Shown: positions 33,644 through 42,650 of the stretch, one piece after another
Layout of the letters: the number at the start of each line of letters is the position of its first letter
Numbering within the stretch: the first letter of the stretch is position 1
Assembly: GCF_029961145.1 (NCBI RefSeq)
Contig: NZ_JASBRG010000007.1
Span: forward strand, 2,088,189 to 2,152,188
Direction of reading: 5' to 3'
From: Pinibacter soli
GTDB lineage: Bacteria > Bacteroidota > Bacteroidia > Chitinophagales > Chitinophagaceae
DNA: 64,000 nucleotides
Made by a program: the position numbers and the translations under genes
Notes under the pieces: model-generated
The model's database searches: none
Told to the model about the DNA's origin: nothing
The model's input: only the letters and a program-made list of their open reading frames with translations

Positions 33644-36136
33644 CCCCAACTGTTGCTGCATCTTCTTCACTCTATCTTCCAAACTTTCAGATGATAAGGC
33701 TTCACGCATGCTGTCGACTTTTACCGGAAAACTGAATGGAGTAAGACGTTCGGGAAAGCTCAATATGATTTTAGATTGTTGAATGCGTTCCAGCATGTTA
33801 CGCAAACGCACTTCTTCCATTTGGTGGAACAACACTTCCTGGAACGCCTGCCGCAGGAGCAAATTATCTTTATCGTACTCGCGAAACACTTTGAACAAAA
33901 GAGATGCAGATGATTGTAAGTGTCTGGCTTTTTTATATTCACCGGGGTAGCCTTGAAAGATCAATCCACCAATTACAGAAATATCTCTGAATTTTCGCTT
34001 AGCCATCTCTGTTGCATTGGCACTTCGCTGGATGTCATCAAGCAAAAACTCGGTAGTAAAGAGCTCATAAACGTTTGTGTCATCTACGGGAATCGGCTGA
34101 TCACTCAGCAATTCAAAACTATAATCGTTCATCGCAAATGAAAATGTGATGGGGACGATCTTGCTTATCCTGTAAGCCAAAATAGCGGCCATAGCTTCAT
34201 TAACAAGTCTTCCCTCAAAAGTGTGTACAAAAAGATGGAAGCCTTCCTTTGTTTCAATTTGCTCAATCAGCAGTTCATTTGCCCTTGGCACACGCGAAAG
34301 ATATTCCTGCAGTTCGAACAATGGTTGCAATACCTTCAGTTCTATGTCATGATCTGGTTTTACCACTGTTGCCTCATCAAACTTTTCACGAAGCTTGCGG
34401 CCAAGGTTTGCAGAAAGTGGCATGCGGCCACCCTGCCAGCTTGGAACAATCGTTTTTTTAGAAGTTGATCTGCGCACAAGCACCGTCATATCTTTGATCA
34501 TGACGAGCTCAACGTTTCTTCCGGCAAGTGTAAAAACTTCACCAGGTTCCAATCGTGACACAAACCATTCTTCTATTACTCCAATATAGCCACCGCTGAT
34601 AAAGCGCACTTTCAACATTGATTCACTTACAATAGTGCCGATGTGCAGGCGGTGCCTCATGGCAATCCTGCGGCTGGTTATTTTGTACAAGCCATTAAGA
34701 ATCTCTACTTTTTTATATTCATCATATTGCTGCAAAGCATTGCCACCGTTGGTAACAAAATATAGCATCTCCTGCCACTCTTCGTATGTAATATCACTAA
34801 AGCAAAAAGTTGATCTTATTTCGTTGAAAATTTCATCAGGATAAAAGCCATCTGACACTGCCAATGTGCACAGAAATTGTATCAACACATCAAAGCACAA
34901 CATCATTGGCTCGCGACTTTCAATCAGGTTTTCCTTCACTGCACTCTTTAATGCCGCAGCTTCAACAAGCTCAAGAGAATGTGTTGGAAGGAAGTAAATT
35001 TTACTCACTGCGTCAGGTTGGTGGCCGCTTCGTCCTGCACGCTGTAAAAAACGGGCAACGCCTTTTGGCGAGCCTACTTGTATTACCGTATCCACCGGCC
35101 TGAAGTCTACACCCAAGTCAAGACTGGCGGTGCTTACTACCACTTTCAATCTTCCGGTATGCAAACTGTCTTCCACCCATAATCGAAGTGCCTGCTCAAT
35201 GCTTCCGTGATGCAAAGCAATAGCTCCTGCAAGATCCGGCGCTTCATCGAGCAAAGCCTGGTACCATCGTTCACTCATGCCTCTCGTGTTAATAAACACT
35301 AGTGTGGTTTTACTTTCTCTTACAATTGGCACTACTTTATGAACAAGCTTCAATCCCAAATGCCCTGCCCATGGATACTTCTCTATTTCATCAGGAATGA
35401 TAGGAATGATCTCTATTTTCTTTTTCAGATCTGCTTTAACAATAACGCCGTGTTCTTTTACAGGCGATAACAAAACATCTTTCGCCTGATCAAGATTACC
35501 TATTGTCGCACTGATACCCCAGACTTGTATAGGCCTATCATAGCCATTTGACGAAGAGGCTGTTCCTTTTAACCACGAATTGCCAACATTGACAATACGT
35601 GAAATAGCAAGCTCTACCTGCACTCCACGTTTGCTGCCCAGCAATTCGTGCCATTCATCAACCGCTATGATACGCAAGTATTTAAAAATATCGTAGTAAC
35701 CTTTTTGAGCCAGCAACAAATGCAAACTCTCCGGCGTAATGATGAGCACTTCCGGCATTTGACGCTTTTGCTTTTGGCGCTCACTTATTTCAGTATCACC
35801 GTTACGAACGCCTATCTTCCATTCCATGCCGAGCTCTGCGATCACTTCTTCCATTGCACGACCAATGTCCTTTGCCAATGCACGCAATGGCGTAATCCAG
35901 ATTAACTGCAATCCATTCTTGCTTCTTGTTTTGTAATCTTTCGGGTGAGCGTTGATAAACTGAATCAATGCACCGAGAAATACCGAGTAAGTTTTACCAA
36001 AGCCTGTTGGCGCATTTACCAACCCATGTTTGCCATCTGCAATGTGCATCCATGCTTCCTCCTGGAAACGAAAAGGAGTTCGGTCTTTTTCCGCTAGCCA
36101 AGACTTGATGATTTTGTATCCGGGAGTTTTTTTCAA
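33638..36136 (-). CDS. ligase-associated DEXH-box helicase (Lhr-like)
   Basis: 832 residues starting at TTG (36136); a stop codon lies two codons upstream in frame and there is no nearby ATG. Helicase motifs: NAPTGFGKT (Walker A, 41-49), TPLRALAKD, VDEWHELLGSKRG (DExH box, 160-163), SATIGNLDQ and QRAGRSGHQ (motif VI). The C-terminal half holds the winged-helix and Lhr-type domains. Lhr-core helicases translocate 3' to 5' on ssDNA and unwind DNA or RNA-DNA. This is the helicase of the ligase-associated damage response set, of normal length. Confidence 0.93.
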   Translation of the reverse strand: MKKTPGYKIIKSWLAEKDRTPFRFQEEAWMHIADGKHGLVNAPTGFGKTYSVFLGALIQFINAHPKDYKTRSKNGLQLIWITPLRALAKDIGRAMEEVIAELGMEWKIGVRNGDTEISERQKQKRQMPEVLIITPESLHLLLAQKGYYDIFKYLRIIAVDEWHELLGSKRGVQVELAISRIVNVGNSWLKGTASSSNGYDRPIQVWGISATIGNLDQAKDVLLSPVKEHGVIVKADLKKKIEIIPIIPDEIEKYPWAGHLGLKLVHKVVPIVRESKTTLVFINTRGMSERWYQALLDEAPDLAGAIALHHGSIEQALRLWVEDSLHTGRLKVVVSTASLDLGVDFRPVDTVIQVGSPKGVARFLQRAGRSGHQPDAVSKIYFLPTHSLELVEAAALKSAVKENLIESREPMMLCFDVLIQFLCTLAVSDGFYPDEIFNEIRSTFCFSDITYEEWQEMLYFVTNGGNALQQYDEYKKVEILNGLYKITSRRIAMRHRLHIGTIVSESMLKVRFISGGYIGVIEEWFVSRLEPGEVFTLAGRNVELVMIKDMTVLVRRSTSKKTIVPSWQGGRMPLSANLGRKLREKFDEATVVKPDHDIELKVLQPLFELQEYLSRVPRANELLIEQIETKEGFHLFVHTFEGRLVNEAMAAILAYRISKIVPITFSFAMNDYSFELLSDQPIPVDDTNVYELFTTEFLLDDIQRSANATEMAKRKFRDISVIGGLIFQGYPGEYKKARHLQSSASLLFKVFREYDKDNLLLRQAFQEVLFHQMEEVRLRNMLERIQQSKIILSFPERLTPFSFPVKVDSMREALSSESLEDRVKKMQQQLGS

Positions 36137-36142
36137 AAATTA

Positions 36143-36172
36143 AATTAATAATTAATAAAGAATAATTAATAG
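36143..36172 (+). repeat. 30-base AT-rich dispersed repeat, copy 1
   Basis: Identical over 30 bases to 42514-42543 (units TTAATAATTAATAAAG and AATAATTAATAG). It lies seven bases upstream of the helicase start codon. The rest of 36137-36409 has no gene seen; tandem AATTCCTAATT units (36388-36406) abut the cytochrome stop. Confidence 0.75.
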
Positions 36173-36409
36173 TGTATTTCCCCTATTGTTTGCACATTTC
36201 TGTGCCGTCGAGAAGACACTAACTGAGGCATTCGTTAACTTTAAAAATGTCTGCTCAAATAAACAGACAATGTTTAACATATCGCCCCTCTGAGGCTCGA
36301 TTTCATATTCTAAATTCTTGCCTTTTTCTACTAACATGTCGCCCCGCTGGGGCTAGTTAAAACATTCGGCGCTCAGACATACTTCCAATTCCTAATTTCT
36401 AATTCCTGG

Positions 36410-37813
36410 CTAAAGCGTTTTCAAATACTCTACCACGGCCTTTCTTTCCTGCTCCGTAAGTATATCACCAAAATAATGCCCGTAGTTGCCGTAGCCTTTA
36501 AGTGTGGTGTTATAAGTTACTGTATTGTCGGCTTTAGTTTCTGTTTTGTATTGCCAGCCAAGATTTTGGTAATCGTATTGCGGTTCATCGAAATCGCGTG
36601 ACCAGTATTTAGGTCTTGCTTTACTGTTTAAAACACCTTCAATCGTTGGCACTGAGCCATTGTGTAAATAAGGAGCTGTTGCCCAAACGCCATCCAGCGG
36701 TGGAGCAATGTAACCATTGAATGGCTGCAACTTTGCCGGATGATCACCTTTGGAAAACCAGCTATTATTGAACCACTTTACGAATTGCGGATTTTGATAA
36801 TTGCTTTTGAACAACATTGAATCTGTTTTAATAACAGATTCCGGAATCAGCAAATTTGGGTACTCGCTATCATTCCCATATGTTCCGTGACATTCAGAAC
36901 AGTAATTTATAAAAAGCTCTTTCCCTTTCATGGCTAAATTCGCATCGATATTGCCAGGATATTTTGGCGGTTGAATTGAGTAAATATAAGCAAGCACATC
37001 ATTTATCTTGCTATCCACTTCTCTCGACTCCGAAGTATCATTTACAGTGAGCAGGTTTGACGCCATTAAGAATCTTCCAAAATCACCGCGACCAAAGCCC
37101 GTGTAAAACATAGCGTTTTTCTTTTTCAACAACCACCATGCAGGCACATCTGTGGGATAGACTTCATCAGGAATATCGAGCAACGGCTCATCGCTCCACT
37201 CAAAAGTTTCGGGATTGCGATGTGCCGCAAGAACCGCCGCCAGCCTGTCCGCCGCATTTACGCCACGAACTTCTGTTATGAGTTTAGGACCGATTGTTTT
37301 AGCGACTGTTATAAATGGAAGTGCCGCACGATATTTTTTTGGGGCAGCTGTTTTTAATACTTTTTCGAGTGTATTGAGTTGTCTTATATCGAGCTTTTGA
37401 CCATTGCTAAAATCAATAAAAGTATTGCCCATGCCTATGTACACAGAGTCGTTGAACACTTGAGCATGGCATTGCATACAATTTGGTGCAACAAGATTCT
37501 CGCCATTTGAGGCTTTTACTACAGTATAGTCATAGCTCACATTTGCATTGAGGCCTTCGCGTTGCAAATAATTCTTCTTCTCCTTTCCCATCGCCATTTT
37601 AAAGAAACTGTAGGGGATGCCGCCTTTCACATAATCGCCCGTTGTTAAATAACTATAACCTTGCTCTGCATTTCCAGTACGCTGCACGCTTGCAGGAATA
37701 GGCACAGGATTTTCTTCTCTTCCAGGCTCGGATGATTTTGTGGAACTACTCAAAATGACAGCCGCAGATGCCAGCACTCCCAGTCCCACTATCATTGATT
37801 TCATTACAGGCAT
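36410..37813 (-). CDS. exported di-heme cytochrome c
   Basis: 467 residues from the ATG at 37813 (an ATG at 37804 is equally possible). An N-terminal hydrophobic segment (MKSMIVGLGVLASAAVIL) acts as signal or anchor. Two c-type heme sites are seen: CMQCH at 112-116 and CSECH at 305-309. APPLDGVWATAPYLHNGSVPTIEGVLN is typical of the di-heme peroxidase/RoxA-like cytochrome c group. The C-terminus EQERKAVVEYLKTL is the usual final cytochrome helix. Electron transfer in the periplasm is inferred; the specific reaction is unknown. It interrupts the helicase-ligase gene order and is flanked by palindromic repeats. Confidence 0.85.
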   Translation of the reverse strand: MPVMKSMIVGLGVLASAAVILSSSTKSSEPGREENPVPIPASVQRTGNAEQGYSYLTTGDYVKGGIPYSFFKMAMGKEKKNYLQREGLNANVSYDYTVVKASNGENLVAPNCMQCHAQVFNDSVYIGMGNTFIDFSNGQKLDIRQLNTLEKVLKTAAPKKYRAALPFITVAKTIGPKLITEVRGVNAADRLAAVLAAHRNPETFEWSDEPLLDIPDEVYPTDVPAWWLLKKKNAMFYTGFGRGDFGRFLMASNLLTVNDTSESREVDSKINDVLAYIYSIQPPKYPGNIDANLAMKGKELFINYCSECHGTYGNDSEYPNLLIPESVIKTDSMLFKSNYQNPQFVKWFNNSWFSKGDHPAKLQPFNGYIAPPLDGVWATAPYLHNGSVPTIEGVLNSKARPKYWSRDFDEPQYDYQNLGWQYKTETKADNTVTYNTTLKGYGNYGHYFGDILTEQERKAVVEYLKTL

Positions 37814-37916
37814 ACTTGTTTTTAAGAGGTATAAATTTAAGGAAAAATCGGTGGCAGAGAGAAGGCACGCAAATGACACAGATTAGACTGATTTACACAG
37901 ATTTTGGGTATCATTT

Positions 37917-37941
37917 GTAGAGACGCTTTGAAAGCGTCTCT
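37917..37941. repeat. GTAGAGAC palindrome, copy 1
   Basis: 25 bases containing a perfect 11-bp-arm palindrome, AGAGACGCTTT and AAAGCGTCTCT around one base. It is the exact inverse of 37985-38009, 43 bases away, making a paired (BIME-like) element between ligase and cytochrome genes. Confidence 0.8.
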
Positions 37942-37984
37942 GTTACAATCGTGTGTATTTTGAATAACATAATGGATGTTTGAG

Positions 37985-38009
37985 AGAGACGCTTTCAAAG
38001 CGTCTCTAC
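37985..38009. repeat. GTAGAGAC palindrome, copy 2 (inverted)
   Basis: Exact reverse complement of 37917-37941. A related palindrome with different inner sequence lies at 40781-40809. Confidence 0.8.
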
Positions 38010-38028
38010 AGGTAGACGATGGAGGCAA

Positions 38029-39633
38029 TTATTTCCCGTATTGTTCCAGCATCTGCTTCAAATCTTCCAGCGTATTGATTTCATCTGGTTTCTTGTCTTT
38101 GCGCCAGCGGCTGATTCTTGGAAAACGAAGCGCGACACCAGATTTGTGGCGATTGGACGCTGCGATTCCTTCGAAAGCGATTTCAAAAACAAGTTCAGGT
38201 TTAACGGTGCGCACGGGACCAAATTTTTCCAAAGAATTTCTTTTTACAAAATAATCCACCTCTCCAAACTCTTTATCCGTAAGACCAGAATAAGCTTTTG
38301 TAAACGGCACTAGCTTGTCGCCATCTTTTACAGCAAATGTATAATCGGTATAAAGATTGCTTCTTCTGCCGCTTCCTTTTTGTGCATAGATCATTACCGC
38401 ATCGATGGTCAATGGATCTATTTTCCATTTCCACCAGTCACCTCTTTTTCTACCGACTTGATAGATTGACGATTTTCTTTTTAACATCACTCCTTCTGAA
38501 TTGATCAATCGCGCCGTTTCACGAGTCGTGGCCAGTTCCGCCCATGAGTTGAATTGTATAAGGGGAGAAAGAAACACGGTGCTGCTATGTAATGCTGCAA
38601 CTATTTGTTCTAATTGCGTTCTTCGTTCCTGCATTGTTTTTTCGCGCCGGTCTTCATGATTGTACTCCAACAGATCATATGCAATGAAAATAACAGGCGC
38701 TTCCTGCAATTGCTTTTTGGAAATATTTTTTCTGCCGATACGTGTTTGCAAATTAGCAAATGGCAATACCAAAAAGCCTTCATCGCTTTGCCGCCCGGAA
38801 ATAATTTCGCCATCCATTACGATTCCATCCGGTAGTTTGTCTTTTAAAAAATGATATTCGGGAAATTTTTCCGTGATCAATTCTTCTCCCCTGCTCCAAA
38901 CAAATAACTCGTTATTGCGTCTGATGATTTGTCCGCGAATGCCATCCCATTTCCACTCTGCCTGCCATTCATCCGGTGCACCAAGTTCAGCCGGCTCTCC
39001 TTCGATGGCATAAGCCAGATAAAATGGATAAGGCTTTGAGTCATCTGTGTTACTTTCATGCAAGAGCGCTGAAAATGTTGTCATCACCGGATCCCAGTTG
39101 CCACTGATACGATGAGCAACCGTTGCAGCTGGAAGCTCAGTAACTTTCGACAAAGCATTTACCATCAATTGTTGCGACACGCCGATTCGAAAATTTCCCG
39201 TAATCAATTTATTGAAAACAAAACGTTCCTGCTGATTCATTTGCCGCCACGCATCAATTACAAACTGTTTCTTCACTTCTTCACTTTGCTTATCAATGGC
39301 GATGAGTTGTTCGATATAATAATGCAAAGATTGCTCTTCTTTCGGTGCCATTATTTCCGGCGGTATGAGCAATGAAATAGTTTCTGCCAAATCACCAACA
39401 GTTAAATAACATTCTGCAAATAGCCATTGCGGAAGATTTACCAATTCAAGGCACCATAGCTGTAGCAGCGCAGCACTCACCGATCTGCGAGGCCTTCTTC
39501 CACTAAAAATTGCTATCATCCACACTTTGTCTTTATCACCCGCAACAGAAAAATAATTTGATAATGCTTCGAGCTTGTCATTGATTTTAGTGGAAGTTCC
39601 CAACGACATGATCAATTCTGCAAACAGCGACAT
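38029..39633 (-). CDS. ATP-dependent DNA ligase of the ligase-associated response set
   Basis: 534 residues from the ATG at 39633, chosen because MSLFAELIMSLGTSTKINDKLEAL aligns with the usual N-terminus; a GTG 20 codons upstream is open. Residues 1-200 are the ligase N-terminal DNA-binding domain. The adenylation site is KWDG (228-231) with Lys228 as the AMP-bearing lysine; DGEIISG, FIAYDLLEY, EGVMLKRKSSIYQVGRKRGDWWKWK are the later nucleotidyltransferase motifs. An OB domain ends the protein. It seals nicks with ATP. The exonuclease gene lies 83 bases upstream on the same strand. Confidence 0.92.
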   Translation of the reverse strand: MSLFAELIMSLGTSTKINDKLEALSNYFSVAGDKDKVWMIAIFSGRRPRRSVSAALLQLWCLELVNLPQWLFAECYLTVGDLAETISLLIPPEIMAPKEEQSLHYYIEQLIAIDKQSEEVKKQFVIDAWRQMNQQERFVFNKLITGNFRIGVSQQLMVNALSKVTELPAATVAHRISGNWDPVMTTFSALLHESNTDDSKPYPFYLAYAIEGEPAELGAPDEWQAEWKWDGIRGQIIRRNNELFVWSRGEELITEKFPEYHFLKDKLPDGIVMDGEIISGRQSDEGFLVLPFANLQTRIGRKNISKKQLQEAPVIFIAYDLLEYNHEDRREKTMQERRTQLEQIVAALHSSTVFLSPLIQFNSWAELATTRETARLINSEGVMLKRKSSIYQVGRKRGDWWKWKIDPLTIDAVMIYAQKGSGRRSNLYTDYTFAVKDGDKLVPFTKAYSGLTDKEFGEVDYFVKRNSLEKFGPVRTVKPELVFEIAFEGIAASNRHKSGVALRFPRISRWRKDKKPDEINTLEDLKQMLEQYGK

Positions 39634-39716
39634 ACCACCGACCTGCATCGGCGCTTCGTTCACATCTTCACCATATGTTAGTATTTCATCCACGAACTCC
39701 TAATCATTTTCAATTT

Positions 39717-40730
39717 TCAACTTTCAATTTTCAATTCCTCGCTTGCTTCCTCATCATTCCCAAACTCCGTCTTCACCTCCGCAGCCTCAATTCCCTTTTC
39801 ATTTAAATAACGACTAAAAGCTGATTGAAAGCCATGTGTTACAAAAACTTTTGATGCGCCTGTTGCTTCAATGGCCTGCAGCAATCCGTTCCAATCCGCA
39901 TGATCACTTAGCGCAAAGCCTGCATCAATATTGCGTCTTCTCACATTACCCCGCACCTGCATCCAGCCGCTGCACACACCCACTTCGAAAGGCGTAAATC
40001 TCCGCATCCACAAAGATGCTTCGGCGCTTGGCGGCGCAATAATCACAGCATTTTTGTATTTCTCTTTAGGCGCATCAATTTCAATTCTTTTTATGTCGGG
40101 AAAATTAAAGCCAGTGTTTTTTAGTGTTTGAAAAATATTCCAAACAGCTCCATGTGCGTGGATGTTGGAGGTAACTTCTGCAATCGGTGCAATGATGCGT
40201 TGTGCCTTGCCTAAACTATAAGCGATGATCACCCCATTGGTATTTTTTTCAAAACAATCTTTAATCCAGTTTTGAATATCAATAAAAATATCTGCTTGCT
40301 TTTTCCAATTGTAAATAGGTAATCCAAAAGTAGACTCAGTAATAAACGTGTTGCATTTTACCGGTTCAAACTCACCGCTGATGCCATCATTCTCTGTTTT
40401 ATAATCACCGCTCACTACCCACACTTCTCCGTTATGCTCGACTCTGATTTGCGACGACCCGATGATATGCCCGGCAGGATGCAGCGATACTTTTACTCCG
40501 TTTATTAAAACAGCTTGTCCCCAATCAAGCGTTTCGTAATTGTTGTCACCTAAACGTTGTTGTAATAGTGGCTTTGTGAAAGTATGGCACAAATAGGATT
40601 TGCTGCCCCATCTGGCATGGTCGCTATGGGCGTGTGTGATGACGGCTTTATCAACCGGCTGCCAGGGATCGATGTAGAAATTTCCTTCGGCACAGTAAAG
40701 CCCTTTATCGGTAAATTGAATGAGCGCCAT
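39717..40730 (-). CDS. ligase-associated MBL-fold exonuclease
   Basis: 337 residues. The metallo-beta-lactamase zinc motif HAHSDH is at 33-38, followed by a second zinc region near PAGHIIGSSQIRVEHNGEVWVVSGDYKTEND. Later ALSDHADWNGLLQAIEATGASKVFVTHGF is the beta-CASP-type C-terminal part. This matches the ligase-associated DNA damage response exonuclease, related to SNM1/Artemis. First gene of the exonuclease-ligase pair. Stop codon region is embedded in tandem TTTCAA units at 39708-39740, including the last residues. Confidence 0.92.
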   Translation of the reverse strand: MALIQFTDKGLYCAEGNFYIDPWQPVDKAVITHAHSDHARWGSKSYLCHTFTKPLLQQRLGDNNYETLDWGQAVLINGVKVSLHPAGHIIGSSQIRVEHNGEVWVVSGDYKTENDGISGEFEPVKCNTFITESTFGLPIYNWKKQADIFIDIQNWIKDCFEKNTNGVIIAYSLGKAQRIIAPIAEVTSNIHAHGAVWNIFQTLKNTGFNFPDIKRIEIDAPKEKYKNAVIIAPPSAEASLWMRRFTPFEVGVCSGWMQVRGNVRRRNIDAGFALSDHADWNGLLQAIEATGASKVFVTHGFQSAFSRYLNEKGIEAAEVKTEFGNDEEASEELKIES

Positions 40731-40780
40731 AGGTATATGAATCTACTAATTTTGTGCCCGCATTCTGGGGATGCATGCCC

Positions 40781-40809
40781 GTAGAGACAAGGCAGCGCCT
40801 TGTCTCTAC
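40781..40809. repeat. GTAGAGAC palindrome, third member
   Basis: 29 bases with perfect 13-bp arms, GTAGAGACAAGGC and GCCTTGTCTCTAC around AGC. It shares only the GTAGAGAC caps with the pair at 37917-38009. The right arm supplies the TAG stop codon of the gene at 40806. Confidence 0.8.
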
Positions 40810-41477
40810 CGCGCTAACTTCTTCATATCATCATACTCATAAATGAATATTCCTTTTTTCCCTTCGCCCACGGCATTGATCATTGCCTTCGCAACATCCT
40901 CTCCCTTGATGGGTTTATATTTTCTCCAGGCTCCAAAAAAGAAAATGGCAAAAACGGGCATGATGTCCTGAAATATTTTCTCCATCAAACGGTATTCTTT
41001 TCGCTTGCCCATTAACAGCGACGGACGCGTGATGACGATCTGCGGAATTTGTTCTTTGGAAACTGCTTCTTCCACTACGCCCTTTAACTTGATATAAAAG
41101 TTATTGTTATTTCCAGCATTGGCTCCGATCGCCGAAACCATAGCTAAAGAATACACACCATATTTCGCAGCAGCTTTGGCTGCATTTACAGGAATATCAT
41201 AATCAATTTTGCGATACGCATTTTTGTCGCCTTTTACCTGTTTGTTGGTTGTCCCGATCGCACTGAACACAACATCGCTTCCGGCAATTGCATTTTCCAA
41301 TGCCTTTTGATTTCCAAAATCAACAATAATTTGTTCAACCTTACTGTTTACAGGTATTTCCAACGGCCGACGCACAATCGCTTTTATTTTGCCATAGCTA
41401 TTGTCCTTCATCAACAAATCCAGTATATGTCCGCCAATTAATCCAGTTGCACCGATCAATGCTGCTGTTCTACTCAT
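40806..41477 (-). CDS. NAD(P)-binding oxidoreductase (atypical SDR, HTATIP2-like)
   Basis: 223 residues. The N-terminal Rossmann motif ALIGATGLIGGHIL (6-19) is the TGxxGxxG type of atypical SDRs. DVVFSAIGTTNKQ, YRKIDYDIPVNAAKAAAKYGV, AMVSAIGANAGNNNNFYIKLKG and IVITRPSLLMG follow the pattern of NmrA/HTATIP2-like proteins; the YIKLKG stretch supplies the Tyr-x-x-x-Lys pair (Y-IKL-K). Enzymatic role unknown. The TAG stop codon falls in the arm of the GTAGAGAC palindrome. Divergent from murB with only 21 bases between start codons. Confidence 0.8.
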   Translation of the reverse strand: MSRTAALIGATGLIGGHILDLLMKDNSYGKIKAIVRRPLEIPVNSKVEQIIVDFGNQKALENAIAGSDVVFSAIGTTNKQVKGDKNAYRKIDYDIPVNAAKAAAKYGVYSLAMVSAIGANAGNNNNFYIKLKGVVEEAVSKEQIPQIVITRPSLLMGKRKEYRLMEKIFQDIMPVFAIFFFGAWRKYKPIKGEDVAKAMINAVGEGKKGIFIYEYDDMKKLAR

Positions 41478-41498
41478 TTTTTTAAAGTATTATTGCGT

Positions 41499-42515
41499 AT
41501 GCAAATTCTCGAAAACGTTTCTCTTAAAAGTTACAACACTTTTGGTATTAATGTTATTGCCAAACAATTTACCAAATTTTCTACAATAGACGAACTGAAT
41601 GAATTGCTTGCAGCAAAACCTGCGGAGAATAACAACCAGATGATTTTAGGTGGAGGCAGCAACATTCTTTTTACCAAAAACTTTGATGGCATCGTTTTGA
41701 AAAATGAAATCAAAGGCATTGAAAAAGTGGCAGAGGACGACGATTTCGTGTACGTAAAAGCAGGATCTGGTGAGAACTGGCACCAGTTTGTTTTGTACTG
41801 CATTCGGTATAATTATGCCGGCGTTGAAAACCTTTCTTTGATCCCTGGCAATGTTGGCGCAAGCCCCATGCAGAATATCGGAGCATATGGAGTTGAGATA
41901 AAAGACGTTTTTCACGAGTTGGAAGCATTTCATTTGCATGATAGAAAATCAGTAAAATTCACATTGAGCGATTGTCATTTCGGTTATCGTGAAAGTGTTT
42001 TCAAGAATATTTATAAGAACCAATTTGCCATCGCAAATGTTACCTACAAACTGCGGAAACAACCTCAGTTCAATACAACCTATGGCGCGATTGAACAAGA
42101 GCTTGAAAAAATGAATGTGAAAGACTTAAGCATACAAGCCATTTCGCAAGCCGTTATTAATATCAGGTCCTCTAAACTTCCTGATCCCAAAGACATTGGC
42201 AACGCCGGAAGCTTCTTCAAAAATCCTTCAGTTACTACTGAAAAATTCGAATCATTAAAAAAAGAATTTCCTCACATTGTAGGCTATCCGCTACAAGGCA
42301 ATCACTTTAAACTTGCGGCAGGCTGGTTGATTGAACAATGCGGCTGGAAAGGCTTCCGCAAAGGAGATGCAGGTTGTCATGCAAAACAGGCACTTGTTTT
42401 GGTCAACTATGGCAATGCCACAGGCAAAGAAGTTTTCGATCTCAGCACCGACATTTTGAAAAGTGTAGAAGAAAAGTTTGGGGTAGAATTGGAAAGAGAA
42501 GTGAACATTTTGTAA
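41499..42515 (+). CDS. murB: UDP-N-acetylenolpyruvoylglucosamine reductase
   Basis: 338 residues from the ATG at 41499; a TTG two codons earlier is less likely. E. coli-type MurB: NVSLKSYNTFGINVIAKQF at the N-terminus, the FAD-binding LGGGSNILFTKNF, IPGNVGASPMQNIGAYGVEIKDVF, GYRESVFK and GNAGSFFKNPSV with the catalytic Ser. It reduces enolpyruvyl-UDP-GlcNAc to UDP-MurNAc in peptidoglycan synthesis with NADPH. C-terminus VEEKFGVELEREVNIL is typical. The stop codon runs into a TTAATAA-type inverted repeat. Confidence 0.96.
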   Translation: MQILENVSLKSYNTFGINVIAKQFTKFSTIDELNELLAAKPAENNNQMILGGGSNILFTKNFDGIVLKNEIKGIEKVAEDDDFVYVKAGSGENWHQFVLYCIRYNYAGVENLSLIPGNVGASPMQNIGAYGVEIKDVFHELEAFHLHDRKSVKFTLSDCHFGYRESVFKNIYKNQFAIANVTYKLRKQPQFNTTYGAIEQELEKMNVKDLSIQAISQAVINIRSSKLPDPKDIGNAGSFFKNPSVTTEKFESLKKEFPHIVGYPLQGNHFKLAAGWLIEQCGWKGFRKGDAGCHAKQALVLVNYGNATGKEVFDLSTDILKSVEEKFGVELEREVNIL

Positions 42516-42647
42516 TTAATAATTAATAAAGAATAATTAATAGGTGCGATGAATGAAATGCCACTTTCATCAGATTTACATAAACACAGGGAAGCATTCT
42601 TTATAAAATGTTACCCCTATTAATTTTTAATTATTAATTATTAATTC
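42514..42647. repeat. inverted repeat, TTAATAA type, at the murB stop
   Basis: Left arm (42514-42543) is identical over 30 bases to 36143-36172. The right arm CCTATTAATTTTTAATTATT and following ATTAATTATTAATTC (42616-42647) is its approximate complement. The 70 enclosed bases show nothing recognisable. Confidence 0.75.
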
Positions 42648-42650
42648 TCT

